This document shows, piece by piece, positions 7,318 through 14,065 of a stretch of 64,000 nucleotides of DNA. A model generated the notes under the pieces. It was not told the DNA's origin. It searched no databases and saw only the letters and a list, made by a program, of their open reading frames with translations. Within the stretch, counting starts at the first letter, position 1. Each line of letters starts with the position of its first letter. The DNA is from Corynebacterium ulceribovis DSM 45146 (GTDB taxonomy: Bacteria > Actinomycetota > Actinomycetes > Mycobacteriales > Mycobacteriaceae): assembly GCF_000372445.1 (NCBI RefSeq), contig NZ_AQUY01000001.1, positions 1,094,501 to 1,158,500 on the forward strand, written 5' to 3'. Made by a program: the position numbers and the translations under genes.

Positions 7318-7462
7318 CTTCGACCCATTCCCCGTCTTGTAGTCGTGTTTTGCGGTGGCATTCTGACCATGTGATCGCCGGGCTATCTTCGTCTGCCCAG
7401 TAGTCGCCGGTGGGTTTCCAGTCCCCGTCCCCGTTGTGGGCTTCTTGCCGGTAAACTGTCAT
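7310..7462 (-). CDS. Small acidic hypothetical protein (50 aa)
   Basis: The frame starts MTVYRQEAHNGDGDWKPTG and ends LQDGEWVEDG. It is Trp- and acid-rich. Its ATG overlaps the stop of the upstream gene as ATGA. Unknown family; accepted because of the coupling pattern. Confidence 0.45.
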   Translation of the reverse strand: MTVYRQEAHNGDGDWKPTGDYWADEDSPAITWSECHRKTRLQDGEWVEDG

Positions 7463-7713
7463 GGCATCAGTTCCTTTTGCCGCAGGCGTATTACTTCGGC
7501 CAGCAAGGCGGGGGCGAGTGCAGCCACTTCAAGGTCTCCGGGTTGATACGACGACCCGGAACCGATCGGGGTTAGACTTAAGCACATCTGCCCCGCCCCG
7601 TCGTAGATGTAGGTCATGTCAATATCGTATAAGTCACTGATGCTAAACCACGGCCCCGGTGTGATGCGTTGCTGCAGTTCTTTGAGCTGGTCAAGTGGTG
7701 GCAGGTCACTCAT
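7459..7713 (-). CDS. Small phage hypothetical protein (84 aa)
   Basis: The protein begins MSDLPPLDQLKELQQRITPG and continues with PGDLEVAALAPALLAEVIRL. The pattern of a short helix, TPGPW, and then an (I/L)AxLAPELLAEV-like helix is frequent in small phage proteins of unknown function. ATG at 7713 chosen because GGGAG lies six bases upstream. Its start overlaps the preceding acidic ORF, and its stop overlaps the next. Confidence 0.6.
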   Translation of the reverse strand: MSDLPPLDQLKELQQRITPGPWFSISDLYDIDMTYIYDGAGQMCLSLTPIGSGSSYQPGDLEVAALAPALLAEVIRLRQKELMP

Positions 7714-7852
7714 ATTCATCTCCCTCGCACAGGTATTCGTCCATATCCTCCGGGCGGTCGATGCCGCATACTTCCTGCCAGTCGGTCGCGTAGTCACCCG
7801 GGGCGTAGTCGCGCGCGAAGTCGTCGTCGAGCCGTGGCTCTTTAGGGTGCAT
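7706..7852 (-). CDS. Small acidic hypothetical protein (48 aa)
   Basis: The frame starts MHPKEPRLDDDFARDYAPGD and ends EYLCEGDEYE, so it is strongly acidic. It overlaps both neighbours by a few bases. Unknown; such small acidic proteins are common in phage early operons and can be DNA mimics, but nothing here shows that. Confidence 0.45.
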   Translation of the reverse strand: MHPKEPRLDDDFARDYAPGDYATDWQEVCGIDRPEDMDEYLCEGDEYE

Positions 7853-8231
7853 GGTGCAACTCCTCCCCTGCATTGCGCAGCCGCTTCTCGATCGTGGCGA
7901 CCGGCATGCAGTAGGCGTCGGCGAGCCTGTGCAGCGCAGCGTTGGTGCTGCCGAGGATGTGCTTCATGTGCTTAAATTCATGCCGCACTGCCTGATTATC
8001 TTCTGGCAACGTCGGAAACGGTCGCTTCTGGTCAGGCGTCACGGCCAAAATGCGTCGGTGAGTGTGCAGGCTAGGGTAGTTTTCCGAGCGCCGCCAGCGG
8101 CTAATCAGGCTGGCGTCAAACCCGGCCATCTGCGCAATCCAGGCCATGTTTTTACCAGCGGCGCGTAACTGGTCGATGTGCGCTAGCGCCTGGACCCGAA
8201 GGCGCTCTTTAGTTTCGGCGGTGGCGGCCAC
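7842..8231 (-). CDS. Helix-turn-helix protein, paralogue of the 8522-9142 product
   Basis: The 129-residue protein has one clear HTH block, HIDQLRAAGKNMAWIAQMAG followed by ASLISRWRRSENYPS, and a C-terminal block LGSTNAALHRLADAYCMPV. Both align with blocks of the 206-residue protein encoded just upstream, in the same order. Start is GTG at 8231 with AAGGAGG about nine bases before it. Likely DNA-binding and probably regulatory. It arose from a duplication within this operon or family. Confidence 0.65.
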   Translation of the reverse strand: MAATAETKERLRVQALAHIDQLRAAGKNMAWIAQMAGFDASLISRWRRSENYPSLHTHRRILAVTPDQKRPFPTLPEDNQAVRHEFKHMKHILGSTNAALHRLADAYCMPVATIEKRLRNAGEELHHAP

Positions 8232-8370
8232 GGCGCTGCCCCTCCTTATCTAGCCTCAGGTTGGATAGGAATTCCCGATGCTCACGCATGCCGCGCACGT
8301 CGGACAGCAGTTGCCAGCCGAAGGCGATTACCAGGACGGTGACAGTCAAAAATAAAATGACATCTAGCAT
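8209..8370 (-). CDS. Small membrane protein (53 aa)
   Basis: The frame begins MLDVILFLTVTVLVIAFGWQ, a single membrane helix, and continues with a charged tail ending GQRRGRHRRN. GAAGGAG precedes the ATG. It overlaps both neighbours. Unknown function. Confidence 0.55.
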   Translation of the reverse strand: MLDVILFLTVTVLVIAFGWQLLSDVRGMREHREFLSNLRLDKEGQRRGRHRRN

Positions 8371-8525
8371 TTTTGCTCCTTCACAATTTCTTCAATTTCC
8401 AGTGGCGCGCGCCCGAACAGGGTGGCGCAGTGTCCGATGGCTCCGGCGCGACTTAGTCGACTGCACTGCAGTCTGAACGCCCAGCGAATCCGGTCGCGCT
8501 TAAGAGCTTCGCTAAAGGAGGTCAT
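8364..8525 (-). CDS. Small hypothetical protein (53 aa)
   Basis: The frame begins MTSFSEALKRDRIRWAFRLQ and ends EIEEIVKEQKC; it is basic and contains three Cys. The ATG overlaps the upstream stop as ATGA and the end overlaps the next start. Unknown. Confidence 0.45.
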   Translation of the reverse strand: MTSFSEALKRDRIRWAFRLQCSRLSRAGAIGHCATLFGRAPLEIEEIVKEQKC

Positions 8526-9142
8526 GACGCCGCCTTTCTGTTCCTCTTTCGACCTGGGTCGACAATCTCTCGCACCTCATCGACAGGCCGCGAAAACGCA
8601 TCGGCGAGCCGCCTTGCCGCATCGTCAAAGTTGCCGAACATGTACCGCATGAACGGGTATTCTTGCTTGATTTTCGCTACCTCAATTTCGGGGCCGAATT
8701 CGTCCAGGTCGTCGAGGCTGACTGCTAGCACTTTTGCGGCGACGGGGATGGATGGCGTGACCTTGCCCCTCTGCCATAGCCTGATTGTCGCCCTGGTAAC
8801 CTTGGTGACCTTGGCGACAAGCTCAATCGACAGCCCCGCGTCGAGCAGTTCGTCGATGCGCCCCAGTACCGCATCAGTCCTCAGCTCGCTGTCGCGCGGG
8901 ACTGGCGTGCCGTCGATATTGATGTTCGGCTGAAAGTTGTCTAGGCCAACGCTCATAATCTTGACGGCGGCCTCTGCGCCCGGCACTTCAAACCCGTAGG
9001 CGAAGTTGCTGACCGAGGTGTGGCCCATCTTTGCGAGCTTGCCAATCTCGACAAACGTCACCCCACGGTCTCGCAACTGCTGGATGTGCTCCTGCGTGGC
9101 GAGCTGGCGCATGCGGGCAATGTACTCTCGTGTGTCGCTCAT
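8522..9142 (-). CDS. Tandem helix-turn-helix phage regulator-like protein
   Basis: This 206-residue protein has two HTH-like repeats. The first is EHIQQLRDRGVTFVEIGKLA with GHTSVSNFAYG after it; the second is GRIDELLDAGLSIELVAKVT with RATIRLWQRGKVTPS. A C-terminal block MFGNFDDAARRLADAFSRPV ends in a basic tail. Architecture suggests a DNA-binding regulator of the element. It overlaps the small membrane gene upstream (4 bases) and the 53-codon ORF downstream. Its paralogue is at 7842-8231. Confidence 0.65.
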   Translation of the reverse strand: MSDTREYIARMRQLATQEHIQQLRDRGVTFVEIGKLAKMGHTSVSNFAYGFEVPGAEAAVKIMSVGLDNFQPNINIDGTPVPRDSELRTDAVLGRIDELLDAGLSIELVAKVTKVTRATIRLWQRGKVTPSIPVAAKVLAVSLDDLDEFGPEIEVAKIKQEYPFMRYMFGNFDDAARRLADAFSRPVDEVREIVDPGRKRNRKAAS

Positions 9143-9321
9143 AGCAGCCCCACGATGAGATTCACTGCGACGATGGAGGCGAGCAGCACGAGCAGCGCCA
9201 TCATCGCGCCGAAGAATGCCACGTCTGCCGGGCTGTCTTGGTGAGCTAGTTCATCTAGGTCTAGGTCTTGCAGTCCAGCCAGTAGCGCCAGGGCGAGCGG
9301 GTCATCTTTGTCTGGCTTCAT
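9139..9321 (-). CDS. Small membrane protein (60 aa)
   Basis: The N-terminal half is acidic (KPDKDDPLALALLAG, LDLDELAHQDS) and the C-terminal half is one hydrophobic helix ending NLIVGLL. The ATG overlaps the stop of the excisionase-like gene (ATGA) and its stop overlaps the next ATG. Could be an early membrane-acting phage protein; function unknown. Confidence 0.55.
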   Translation of the reverse strand: MKPDKDDPLALALLAGLQDLDLDELAHQDSPADVAFFGAMMALLVLLASIVAVNLIVGLL

Positions 9322-9506
9322 CGTTCACCCCTTGCTGCCGACTCGAACTCGGCTAGGTCGTCTCTGTGCACGCGCTTGACGCCGCCAAGGTTGCTGCAGC
9401 GCAGCTGTCCTCTGGCCATAAGTCGGTACACATGTCTTTCTGTTGTCTCCCACCTCTCGGCCACCATGGCGGCGGTGAGGTAGGTGTTAGTCTTGGTTTG
9501 CGGCAT
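9318..9506 (-). CDS. Excisionase-like MerR/Xis-type HTH protein
   Basis: The 62-residue protein reads TYLTAAMVAERWETTERHVY, then RLMARGQLRCSNLGG, then KRVHRDDLAEF. This is the winged-helix pattern of small excisionases and helix-turn-helix domain 17 proteins. The ATG at 9506 is preferred over the longer frame to 9527 because AAGGAC lies upstream at good spacing. In the element it could direct excision together with the integrase, although it is about 3 kb from that gene and in the lytic-side operon. Confidence 0.7.
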   Translation of the reverse strand: MPQTKTNTYLTAAMVAERWETTERHVYRLMARGQLRCSNLGGVKRVHRDDLAEFESAARGER

Positions 9507-9530
9507 TTTCCTTAGTCCTTGCTGCAACTG

Positions 9531-9560
9531 CCCCGGCTAGTCCGTCACGACTTGCCGGGG
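9531..9560. other. CCCCGGC/GCCGGGG hairpin
   Basis: A perfect 7-bp inverted repeat (9531-9537 and 9554-9560) lies between the tRNA and the excisionase-like gene. It has TTT after it on the plus strand. It may be a weak terminator or an RNA-processing structure near the tRNA. Confidence 0.35.
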
Positions 9561-9661
9561 TTTCGTGTTGGCTGACCACACCAGGTGCCGGGGGTGGCAC
9601 GGCGGTCTTGCCGATGACAATCCACCCCAGATGGGAAGGTGCGCCCGGCGCGGTCAGCAGA

Positions 9662-9733
9662 GCCTGCGGCCGGAATCGAACCGGCAACCTTCGCGTTAGG
9701 AGCGCGATGCTCTATCCATTGAGCTACGCAGGC
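9662..9733 (-). tRNA. tRNA-Arg, anticodon CCT
   Basis: On the minus strand a full cloverleaf can be folded: acceptor GCCTGCG/CGCAGGC, D stem GCTC/GAGC, anticodon stem TCGCG/CGCGA around loop CTCCTAA (anticodon CCT, reads AGG), T stem GCCGG/CCGGC with TTCGATT loop. 72 bases; no CCA is encoded. It lies inside the element between the antirepressor and the early operon, so it is probably element-borne and serves AGG codons, which are rare in high-GC actinobacteria. Alternatively it marks an older integration point. Confidence 0.93.
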
Positions 9734-9949
9734 GTGCGTGCTTGTGTTCTTCCGTGCGCTCGTTCCCACTGAGTGCAAATCAGGTGTAGGGGCGTCATGG
9801 CGTATCTGTGCACCAACGCTCGACCCCCGTATCTTCCACACGGCAAGCTATGAACTTTTCAAAAATCAGTGTCAAGCCCCGCGTGCTCGGGCTGACGTCG
9901 TGACCAGGGGCGCGTTGCACTGCCCCGGCGGCTTAAACCGACCTGGTCT

Positions 9950-10032
9950 AAACGTCACATGAAACGTCACACCGCCGTTCCGGCCTATACCTAGGTATGG
10001 GCCAAAACATGGCTGTGACAAAAGGTGTGACG
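9950..10032. promoter_or_regulatory. Palindrome-rich control region
   Basis: Seen directly: AAACGTCACA occurs twice in tandem with a 12-base period (9950-9959 and 9962-9971). CGTCACACC (9965-9973) has its exact inverse GGTGTGACG at 10024-10032, and another TGTGAC is at 10014-10019. Between them lies a near-perfect 22-base palindrome centred on CCTAGG (9982-10003). The region is between the antirepressor stop and the leftward early genes. It could hold operators for a regulator, a promoter for the early operon, or a structured origin. Its role is inferred only from layout. Confidence 0.6.
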
Positions 10033-10038
10033 ATTTAT

Positions 10039-10764
10039 TTAGGCTGCTGGAAGCTCTGGGTCAATCCGCTTGAGTCCAAGCTTCTTGCGAATGAAGTCCA
10101 CGCCAGACGGCTGAACGCGCGTCGTGTATGAGCAGCCAGTAGTTCCGTCGCTGCGCTCATACTCGTGAGCTTTGACGGTGAAGTGCTTCATGTACTGCTG
10201 GTATGGCGTATTGCGCATATGGCCCTTGGAAATGAGTACACCTACGTTGCGCAGTTCTGCGAACAGCTTGTTTTGCGACTTGCCAAGCATCTTCGCCACA
10301 TTGCCAACGCTGTAGGTGCCGTCTGTTTCTAGGAAGCTGTCGTAAGCGTCCGCCTTCGGCTCGAGCTCCTTGTTCTTCTGCTCGAGCTCCAGGCGCTCAG
10401 TTTCGGCGTTCATCGCAATCTGAATCAGCTCAAGGCGTGTCAATTCGTTTCCGTCGATGCGCGGCTGGCGCGCGCGGCGTTCGCACTCAAGGAAGTACTG
10501 GCGCGCTTGCTTGCCCTTGTCGGTGCGCTGAATCATGGAAATCTCTTTCGCCATGTCCAGGCTGATGATGTGGTTCACGGTTGGTCGGCCACGTCCATTT
10601 GATTCGGAATTTCGAATAAAGTCTTGACCCTCCGAAAAGCCGTACTCTTCCATTCGGCCAAGCCACTCTGTGTAATTGGACTTCACTTCCAAAAACTCGT
10701 GCAGGTCGCGGCCTAGGACAGCCTGCGCACCGTCATTGTCCTGGATTGGAATTAGGTCAGACAT
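10039..10764 (-). CDS. AntA/KilAC-type phage antirepressor
   Basis: The 241-residue protein has an N-terminal AntA/AntB domain (residues about 8-95: LGRDLHEFLEVKSNYTEWL, GFSEGQDF, NHIISLDMAKEISMIQ, ARQYFLECERRA). A coiled-coil spacer (ETERLELEQKNKELEPKADA) and a C-terminal KilAC domain (TYSVGNVAKMLG, LFAELRNVGVLISKG) follow. Such proteins counter the phage repressor and favour lytic growth. RBS-like AGGGG precedes the ATG at 10764. It is the first gene after the Cro-like gene on the same strand. Confidence 0.88.
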   Translation of the reverse strand: MSDLIPIQDNDGAQAVLGRDLHEFLEVKSNYTEWLGRMEEYGFSEGQDFIRNSESNGRGRPTVNHIISLDMAKEISMIQRTDKGKQARQYFLECERRARQPRIDGNELTRLELIQIAMNAETERLELEQKNKELEPKADAYDSFLETDGTYSVGNVAKMLGKSQNKLFAELRNVGVLISKGHMRNTPYQQYMKHFTVKAHEYERSDGTTGCSYTTRVQPSGVDFIRKKLGLKRIDPELPAA

Positions 10765-10796
10765 GCTGTAACCCCTATCTTGATAACTGTTTATTT

Positions 10797-10826
10797 GCCT
10801 GGCGTTCTCCCGCCGGGCATTTTTAT
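10797..10826 (+). terminator. Hairpin plus T-run between antirepressor and Cro-like genes
   Basis: GCCTGGCG (10797-10804) pairs with CGCCGGGC (10811-10818) around a six-base loop, followed by ATTTTTAT on the plus strand. Orientation suits termination of plus-strand RNA, yet both flanking genes are on the minus strand, so it may block antisense transcription, or act in both directions. Confidence 0.5.
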
Positions 10827-11056
10827 GCGCTCTTGCGGCCTGGCTCGGACTTGATGATGAGCATCGTCCCGTATGGCCGACCCGTAAGGAATTGAAGCTT
10901 CACCAGGTCAGGCGAATTTGGAACGGTTTGGCCGTGATACCACTTGCGCACCGTGTGGCTTGTGCGACCGAGCTTCTGGCCTACCTGCTCGAAGTTTTTC
11001 AGCCCATGCTGCTCACGAAGCTGGTCAATGACAGATGGATCTAGCTTGACGGACAC
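10823..11056 (-). CDS. Cro-like small HTH regulator
   Basis: The 77-residue protein has an HTH pattern GLKNFEQVGQKLGRTSHTVR with KWYHGQTVPNSPDL after it. The GTG at 11056 has AAAGGGGG five bases upstream. The frame is open to 11227, but that stretch covers the operator region. It diverges from the repressor gene at 11217 across a region with repeated 13-base sites, the arrangement of cro/cI switches. Confidence 0.75.
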   Translation of the reverse strand: MSVKLDPSVIDQLREQHGLKNFEQVGQKLGRTSHTVRKWYHGQTVPNSPDLVKLQFLTGRPYGTMLIIKSEPGRKSA

Positions 11057-11081
11057 TGTGCCCCCTTTCGACTCGCTTACA

Positions 11082-11209
11082 TCATTTTGATGCGGTGATA
11101 TCATCTTGACGCACTTTATAGAATTACGCAAGTCGCCACGCTGTAACCACCCATTTCCCCAGCGTGTGGGGCACGTCATCTTGACGCAGCGCGTGCGACA
11201 GCGTACGGT
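11082..11209. promoter_or_regulatory. Immunity switch: repeated 13-bp sites and repressor promoter
   Basis: TCATCTTGACGCA occurs exactly at 11101-11113 and 11176-11188, and a variant TCATTTTGATGCG at 11082-11094. The right copy includes a TTGACG -35 box at 11181-11186; 17 bases on is TACGGT (11204-11209) as a possible -10. The sites flank the start regions of the Cro-like and repressor genes, so they are probable operators for one or both proteins. The promoter call is inference from spacing. Confidence 0.65.
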
Positions 11210-11216
11210 TATAGCC

Positions 11217-11654
11217 ATGAGACACACTCACCTCGAATGGCTAGAACGGGTCGCTAAAGGCGACTCAAACCGACAGATTGCAGACGCCGCCGGAGTGTCA
11301 GACGCGACGCTAGGGCGGCAAGTTAGGGCGGGCGAACTCAAGCCGGAAATGATTATCAAAATTGCCGAAGCTTACGAAGAGTCACCAGCCATAGCCCTTG
11401 TTGACCTTGGCTTCATGAGCGCACGATGGATTACCGAGCCTGGCGTCACTACAGCCCTTAGTCGCGCCACCGACGAACAGCTCACCGATGAATTACTGCG
11501 CCGCCTGAAACTACTCGATACTGCGCCAGTCGACGAGCTTGCCGAACGCCGTTCGAGCACTGCCGCGACGCTGTCTGAGCCGTCTGATATGCCTTTTGGT
11601 GTCGTCGCAGATAGCAGTCCGGAAGAGGACTGGGATGGAGCGGAATTTGATTGA
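11217..11654 (+). CDS. Phage repressor-like HTH protein
   Basis: The 145-residue protein has an N-terminal HTH (HLEWLERVAKGDSNRQIADA, then AGVSDATLGRQVRAGELKPE) and an acidic C-terminal tail. It is probably the lysogeny repressor, as it diverges from the Cro-like gene and is followed directly by an ImmA/IrrE protease gene. The ATG at 11217 lies 7-8 bases after the proposed -10 box and has no ribosome site, so the mRNA is probably leaderless, as is common in actinobacteria. The frame is open to 11106 but that crosses the operators. Confidence 0.75.
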   Translation: MRHTHLEWLERVAKGDSNRQIADAAGVSDATLGRQVRAGELKPEMIIKIAEAYEESPAIALVDLGFMSARWITEPGVTTALSRATDEQLTDELLRRLKLLDTAPVDELAERRSSTAATLSEPSDMPFGVVADSSPEEDWDGAEFD

Positions 11655-12046
11655 TTGACCTAGACCACCTGGCCGTGCAGCTCGGCGTGACAGTCGTCGA
11701 GCATGACGGCGGCACCAAGGGGTATTACGACCACAGCGCGCGGACTATCTCGCTTAGACGCGACCTGCTCGACGTGCCCCGGCGCTGCACGCTGGCACAC
11801 GAGCTGGGCCATGCCGTCCACGGCGACACACTCACCGGCATCACACATCTCGATAGGGCGATGGAGCGGCGCGCCGACCGCTTCGCCGCCAACCTGCTCA
11901 TCGACCCCGCCGCCTACCGCGCCGCCGAAGCGCAGTGCTCACACCCTGGCCATATCGCCCGTGAGCTAGGCGTCACGCTGCACCTGCTCGAGGTGTGGCA
12001 GACCATGCACCAAAGGATTAAGGAACATGAATATCAACACTCGTAA
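11651..12046 (+). CDS. ImmA/IrrE-family metallopeptidase
   Basis: The 131-residue protein has the zinc site HELGH (His50, Glu51, His54) within CTLAHELGHAVHGDT and the supporting MERRADRFAANLLI helix of the ImmA/IrrE family. These proteases cleave their partner repressors to release the element after a signal. The apparent start is TTG at 11651, overlapping the repressor stop, with GGAG about ten bases upstream. Tight coupling to the repressor supports a protease-repressor pair. Confidence 0.88.
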   Translation: MIDLDHLAVQLGVTVVEHDGGTKGYYDHSARTISLRRDLLDVPRRCTLAHELGHAVHGDTLTGITHLDRAMERRADRFAANLLIDPAAYRAAEAQCSHPGHIARELGVTLHLLEVWQTMHQRIKEHEYQHS

Positions 12047-12356
12047 AGCAACTGCAGGCACTCTCGCCCTGGTGGCCGCCGCGCTACTGACCGGCTGCAG
12101 CACTGACGATGGCCGTATGAGCGAATCTGAAGCGGTCGTAGCGTGCCAGAAGCACCTGGCGGACAGTAGCGGCGGTAAGTACTCCATTTCGGATTTCAAG
12201 ACGGTCAGCCCTGGAAATATCCGCGAGATTAATGTCTCTGGTGTCATGAAATACGACATCAAGGGCAAGACTAAAGATGGGCGCACCTATGGCTGCGTTG
12301 TCGAACCTAAGGACGATGGCACCGCCGAAGTTAAGGGCAGCTTTGCATTGAAATAA
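12027..12356 (+). CDS. Small prophage lipoprotein
   Basis: The 109-residue protein has a lipoprotein signal peptide: basic start (MNINTRKATAG), hydrophobic core and lipobox LLTGC with Cys near residue 24. The mature part of about 85 residues is Lys/Asp-rich with two more Cys residues. ATG at 12027 has AAGGA upstream and overlaps the immA gene. Lipoproteins expressed from the lysogeny region often act in superinfection exclusion; that is inference only. Confidence 0.75.
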   Translation: MNINTRKATAGTLALVAAALLTGCSTDDGRMSESEAVVACQKHLADSSGGKYSISDFKTVSPGNIREINVSGVMKYDIKGKTKDGRTYGCVVEPKDDGTAEVKGSFALK

Positions 12357-12360
12357 AAAT

Positions 12361-12402
12361 AAGCCCCCACCTGCCGCGTTGAGGAACGGCAAGCGGGGGC
12401 TT
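12361..12402. terminator. Strong hairpin after the lipoprotein gene
   Basis: AAGCCCCC (12361-12368) pairs with GGGGGCTT (12395-12402), with an inner TGCCG/CGGCA stem. A-rich sequence precedes it, so it may work in both directions. It ends the repressor-immA-lipoprotein unit before the integrase. Confidence 0.75.
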
Positions 12403-12482
12403 AATGGCAGCGCATGAGGGAATGCATGCGCTAGCAGGAATGACCAGACAGGTATCGAACGCTGGCAATAAGGAGCGTATCA

Positions 12483-13643
12483 ATGGGTGTCCAAAAACGC
12501 ATAAGGGGCGGCAAGACACGATGGGTGGCGCGCTATCGCGACCCGGGCGGCAAAGAGCGTTCTAAGACTTTTGACCGCGAGAAAGACGGCAAGACCTGGC
12601 TAGCGCAGCAGTTGGCGGCGATGGAGGGCGGCACATGGCAAGACCCAGCCAACACGAAGGTGACCGTGGGGCAACTATTCGACAATTGGGTCGCGTCAGA
12701 ATTTCGTACCGCAAACACGTATAAGACCTACCTATACACCCGGCGCACGATGCTAGAGCCTCTAGCCCATCTTCCCGCATCGTCAGTCACTGCCGTACAG
12801 GTCAGGCAATGGTATGACCGCATGCGAGCTGGTCGAGACTGGATAAGCGGCCAAGATGAAGGGGTGTCACACTCGACGGCCGCAGCAAGCTTGTCGCACC
12901 TGCGTAACGCCTTTGCCTATGGCGTTGAGATTGGCATCGTGCCGCGCAATCCGGTTCGCTCTACACCGCCGCGTCGCGTCGGAGTCCGGGTGGAGATTCC
13001 GACCAAGGCAGAAGTCGAGCGGGTCATTTACGACGTACGGCATGGCGGATACGAGTATCCCGTTGTGCGCGATGGCAAGAAGGCCACATCGACCGCTAGA
13101 CCAGCGCCTATCTATGCAGATTTGATGGAGGTTGGAAAGCTGTCCGGCATGCGGGCAAGTGAAGTCCTGGCGCTCGATGATGCCGACCTTGATTTCGCGG
13201 CGAAAGTCATCGAGGTGACAACGCAGGCAAACAGGAGTGGCGAGCGGGTTCAGCTTAAGACTCCGGCCGCACGTCGCGTTATCCCGATGGTGCCAGAGCT
13301 TGAGGAAGTTCTAGCCCGATATGCAGGCAGTGGCCGTCTGTTCAAGGCACGCACTGGCGGCGTGGTGTCCTACGCCGCACTGTCTCATGCAATCGCGATT
13401 GGGCGGCAGGAGCTTGACCATGTCAACTTTCACTCCCTGCGACACCACTTCGCGTCGCAGCTCCTAGCTAGCGGACTGCCGGTACAGGACGTCTCGGCGC
13501 TGCTAGGTCACGCCAGTCCGGCGGTGACACTCGGCGTGTACGCGCATGTCGTGGAGGGCGCGCAGGATAGGGCTAGGGACGCAATCGTCGCGACGCTGTC
13601 ACGTGGGACAGCTGCGGGACGGGGTCATCTGCGAGCGGTGTAG
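12483..13643 (+). CDS. int: Phage-type tyrosine integrase
   Basis: This 386-residue recombinase has an N-terminal arm-binding domain (GKTRWVARYRDPGGKERSKT), a core-binding domain (about 60-165) and a catalytic domain with Arg224 in SGMRASEVLALDD, HSLRHHF (His317, Arg320), LGHASPAVT (His343) and the nucleophile Tyr353 in GVYAHV. ATG at 12483 has AAGGAG upstream. It should integrate and, with an excisionase, excise the element. It is the last element gene before chromosome-like genes, so the attachment site is expected just downstream. Confidence 0.94.
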   Translation: MGVQKRIRGGKTRWVARYRDPGGKERSKTFDREKDGKTWLAQQLAAMEGGTWQDPANTKVTVGQLFDNWVASEFRTANTYKTYLYTRRTMLEPLAHLPASSVTAVQVRQWYDRMRAGRDWISGQDEGVSHSTAAASLSHLRNAFAYGVEIGIVPRNPVRSTPPRRVGVRVEIPTKAEVERVIYDVRHGGYEYPVVRDGKKATSTARPAPIYADLMEVGKLSGMRASEVLALDDADLDFAAKVIEVTTQANRSGERVQLKTPAARRVIPMVPELEEVLARYAGSGRLFKARTGGVVSYAALSHAIAIGRQELDHVNFHSLRHHFASQLLASGLPVQDVSALLGHASPAVTLGVYAHVVEGAQDRARDAIVATLSRGTAAGRGHLRAV

Positions 13644-13720
13644 AAACGTCATTTATGCAGGCTAAATGAGAGATCCGGCAGATTACACCGCATACCTCCG
13701 TGTATACCAAAGAATCCCGA
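13644..13720. other. Probable right attachment region of the element
   Basis: Between the integrase stop and the first chromosomal gene lies a short AT-richer stretch. The left end is outside the window, so the core repeat cannot be matched. The position is inferred from the integrase-adjacent layout; no tRNA gene is seen here. Confidence 0.35.
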
Positions 13721-13777
13721 CCTGCCGGGGCCGGTACTATGAAAAGAACTGTAACGATTCTTGCGCCAGGAGGCCTG

Positions 13778-14056
13778 ATGCTCACCGCATTCGTCATGAT
13801 CAACGCCGACGCTGATTCCATCCCCGAAGCGGCCAGCGCCATCGTCGAAATCGAAGGGGTCACCGAGGTGTACTCCGTCACCGGCGACTGGGACCTCATC
13901 GCCATGGTGCGGGTGCGTGACCATGACAAACTCGCCGAAATCATCCCGAATCAGCTGTCCAAAGTGCCCGGTGTCGTCGGCACGCAAACGCAACTCGCAT
14001 TCCGCGCCTACTCCAAGCACGACTTGGAAGCTGCCTTCTCCCTGGGGCTGGACTAA
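13778..14056 (+). CDS. AsnC/Lrp ligand-binding-domain protein (no HTH)
   Basis: The 92-residue protein is a stand-alone RAM/AsnC C-terminal domain: MLTAFVMINADADSIPEAAS, GVTEVYSVTGDWDLIAMVRV and PGVVGTQTQLAFRAYSKHDL. There is no DNA-binding helix. Such proteins form oligomers that bind amino acids, usually with unclear partners. The ATG at 13778 has CCAGGAGG upstream; the frame is open to 13700, but that part looks like leader. It is the first gene outside the element. Confidence 0.85.
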   Translation: MLTAFVMINADADSIPEAASAIVEIEGVTEVYSVTGDWDLIAMVRVRDHDKLAEIIPNQLSKVPGVVGTQTQLAFRAYSKHDLEAAFSLGLD

Positions 14057-14065
14057 ATAACTGAG

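Noticed and set aside
9662..9733. tRNA as the attachment site of the element
   Set aside because: It lies about 3 kb inside the element, and phage genes are on both sides; the integrase end is at 13.65 kb.
9487..9841. ORFs of 66 and 98 codons over the tRNA
   Set aside because: They read through the tRNA-Arg gene and have no ribosome sites.
1..13650. A CRISPR array for the Csf cassette
   Set aside because: No regularly spaced 25-40-base direct repeats are visible by eye in the element. The only tandem repeat is the 10-base pair near 9950. An array may lie left of the window.
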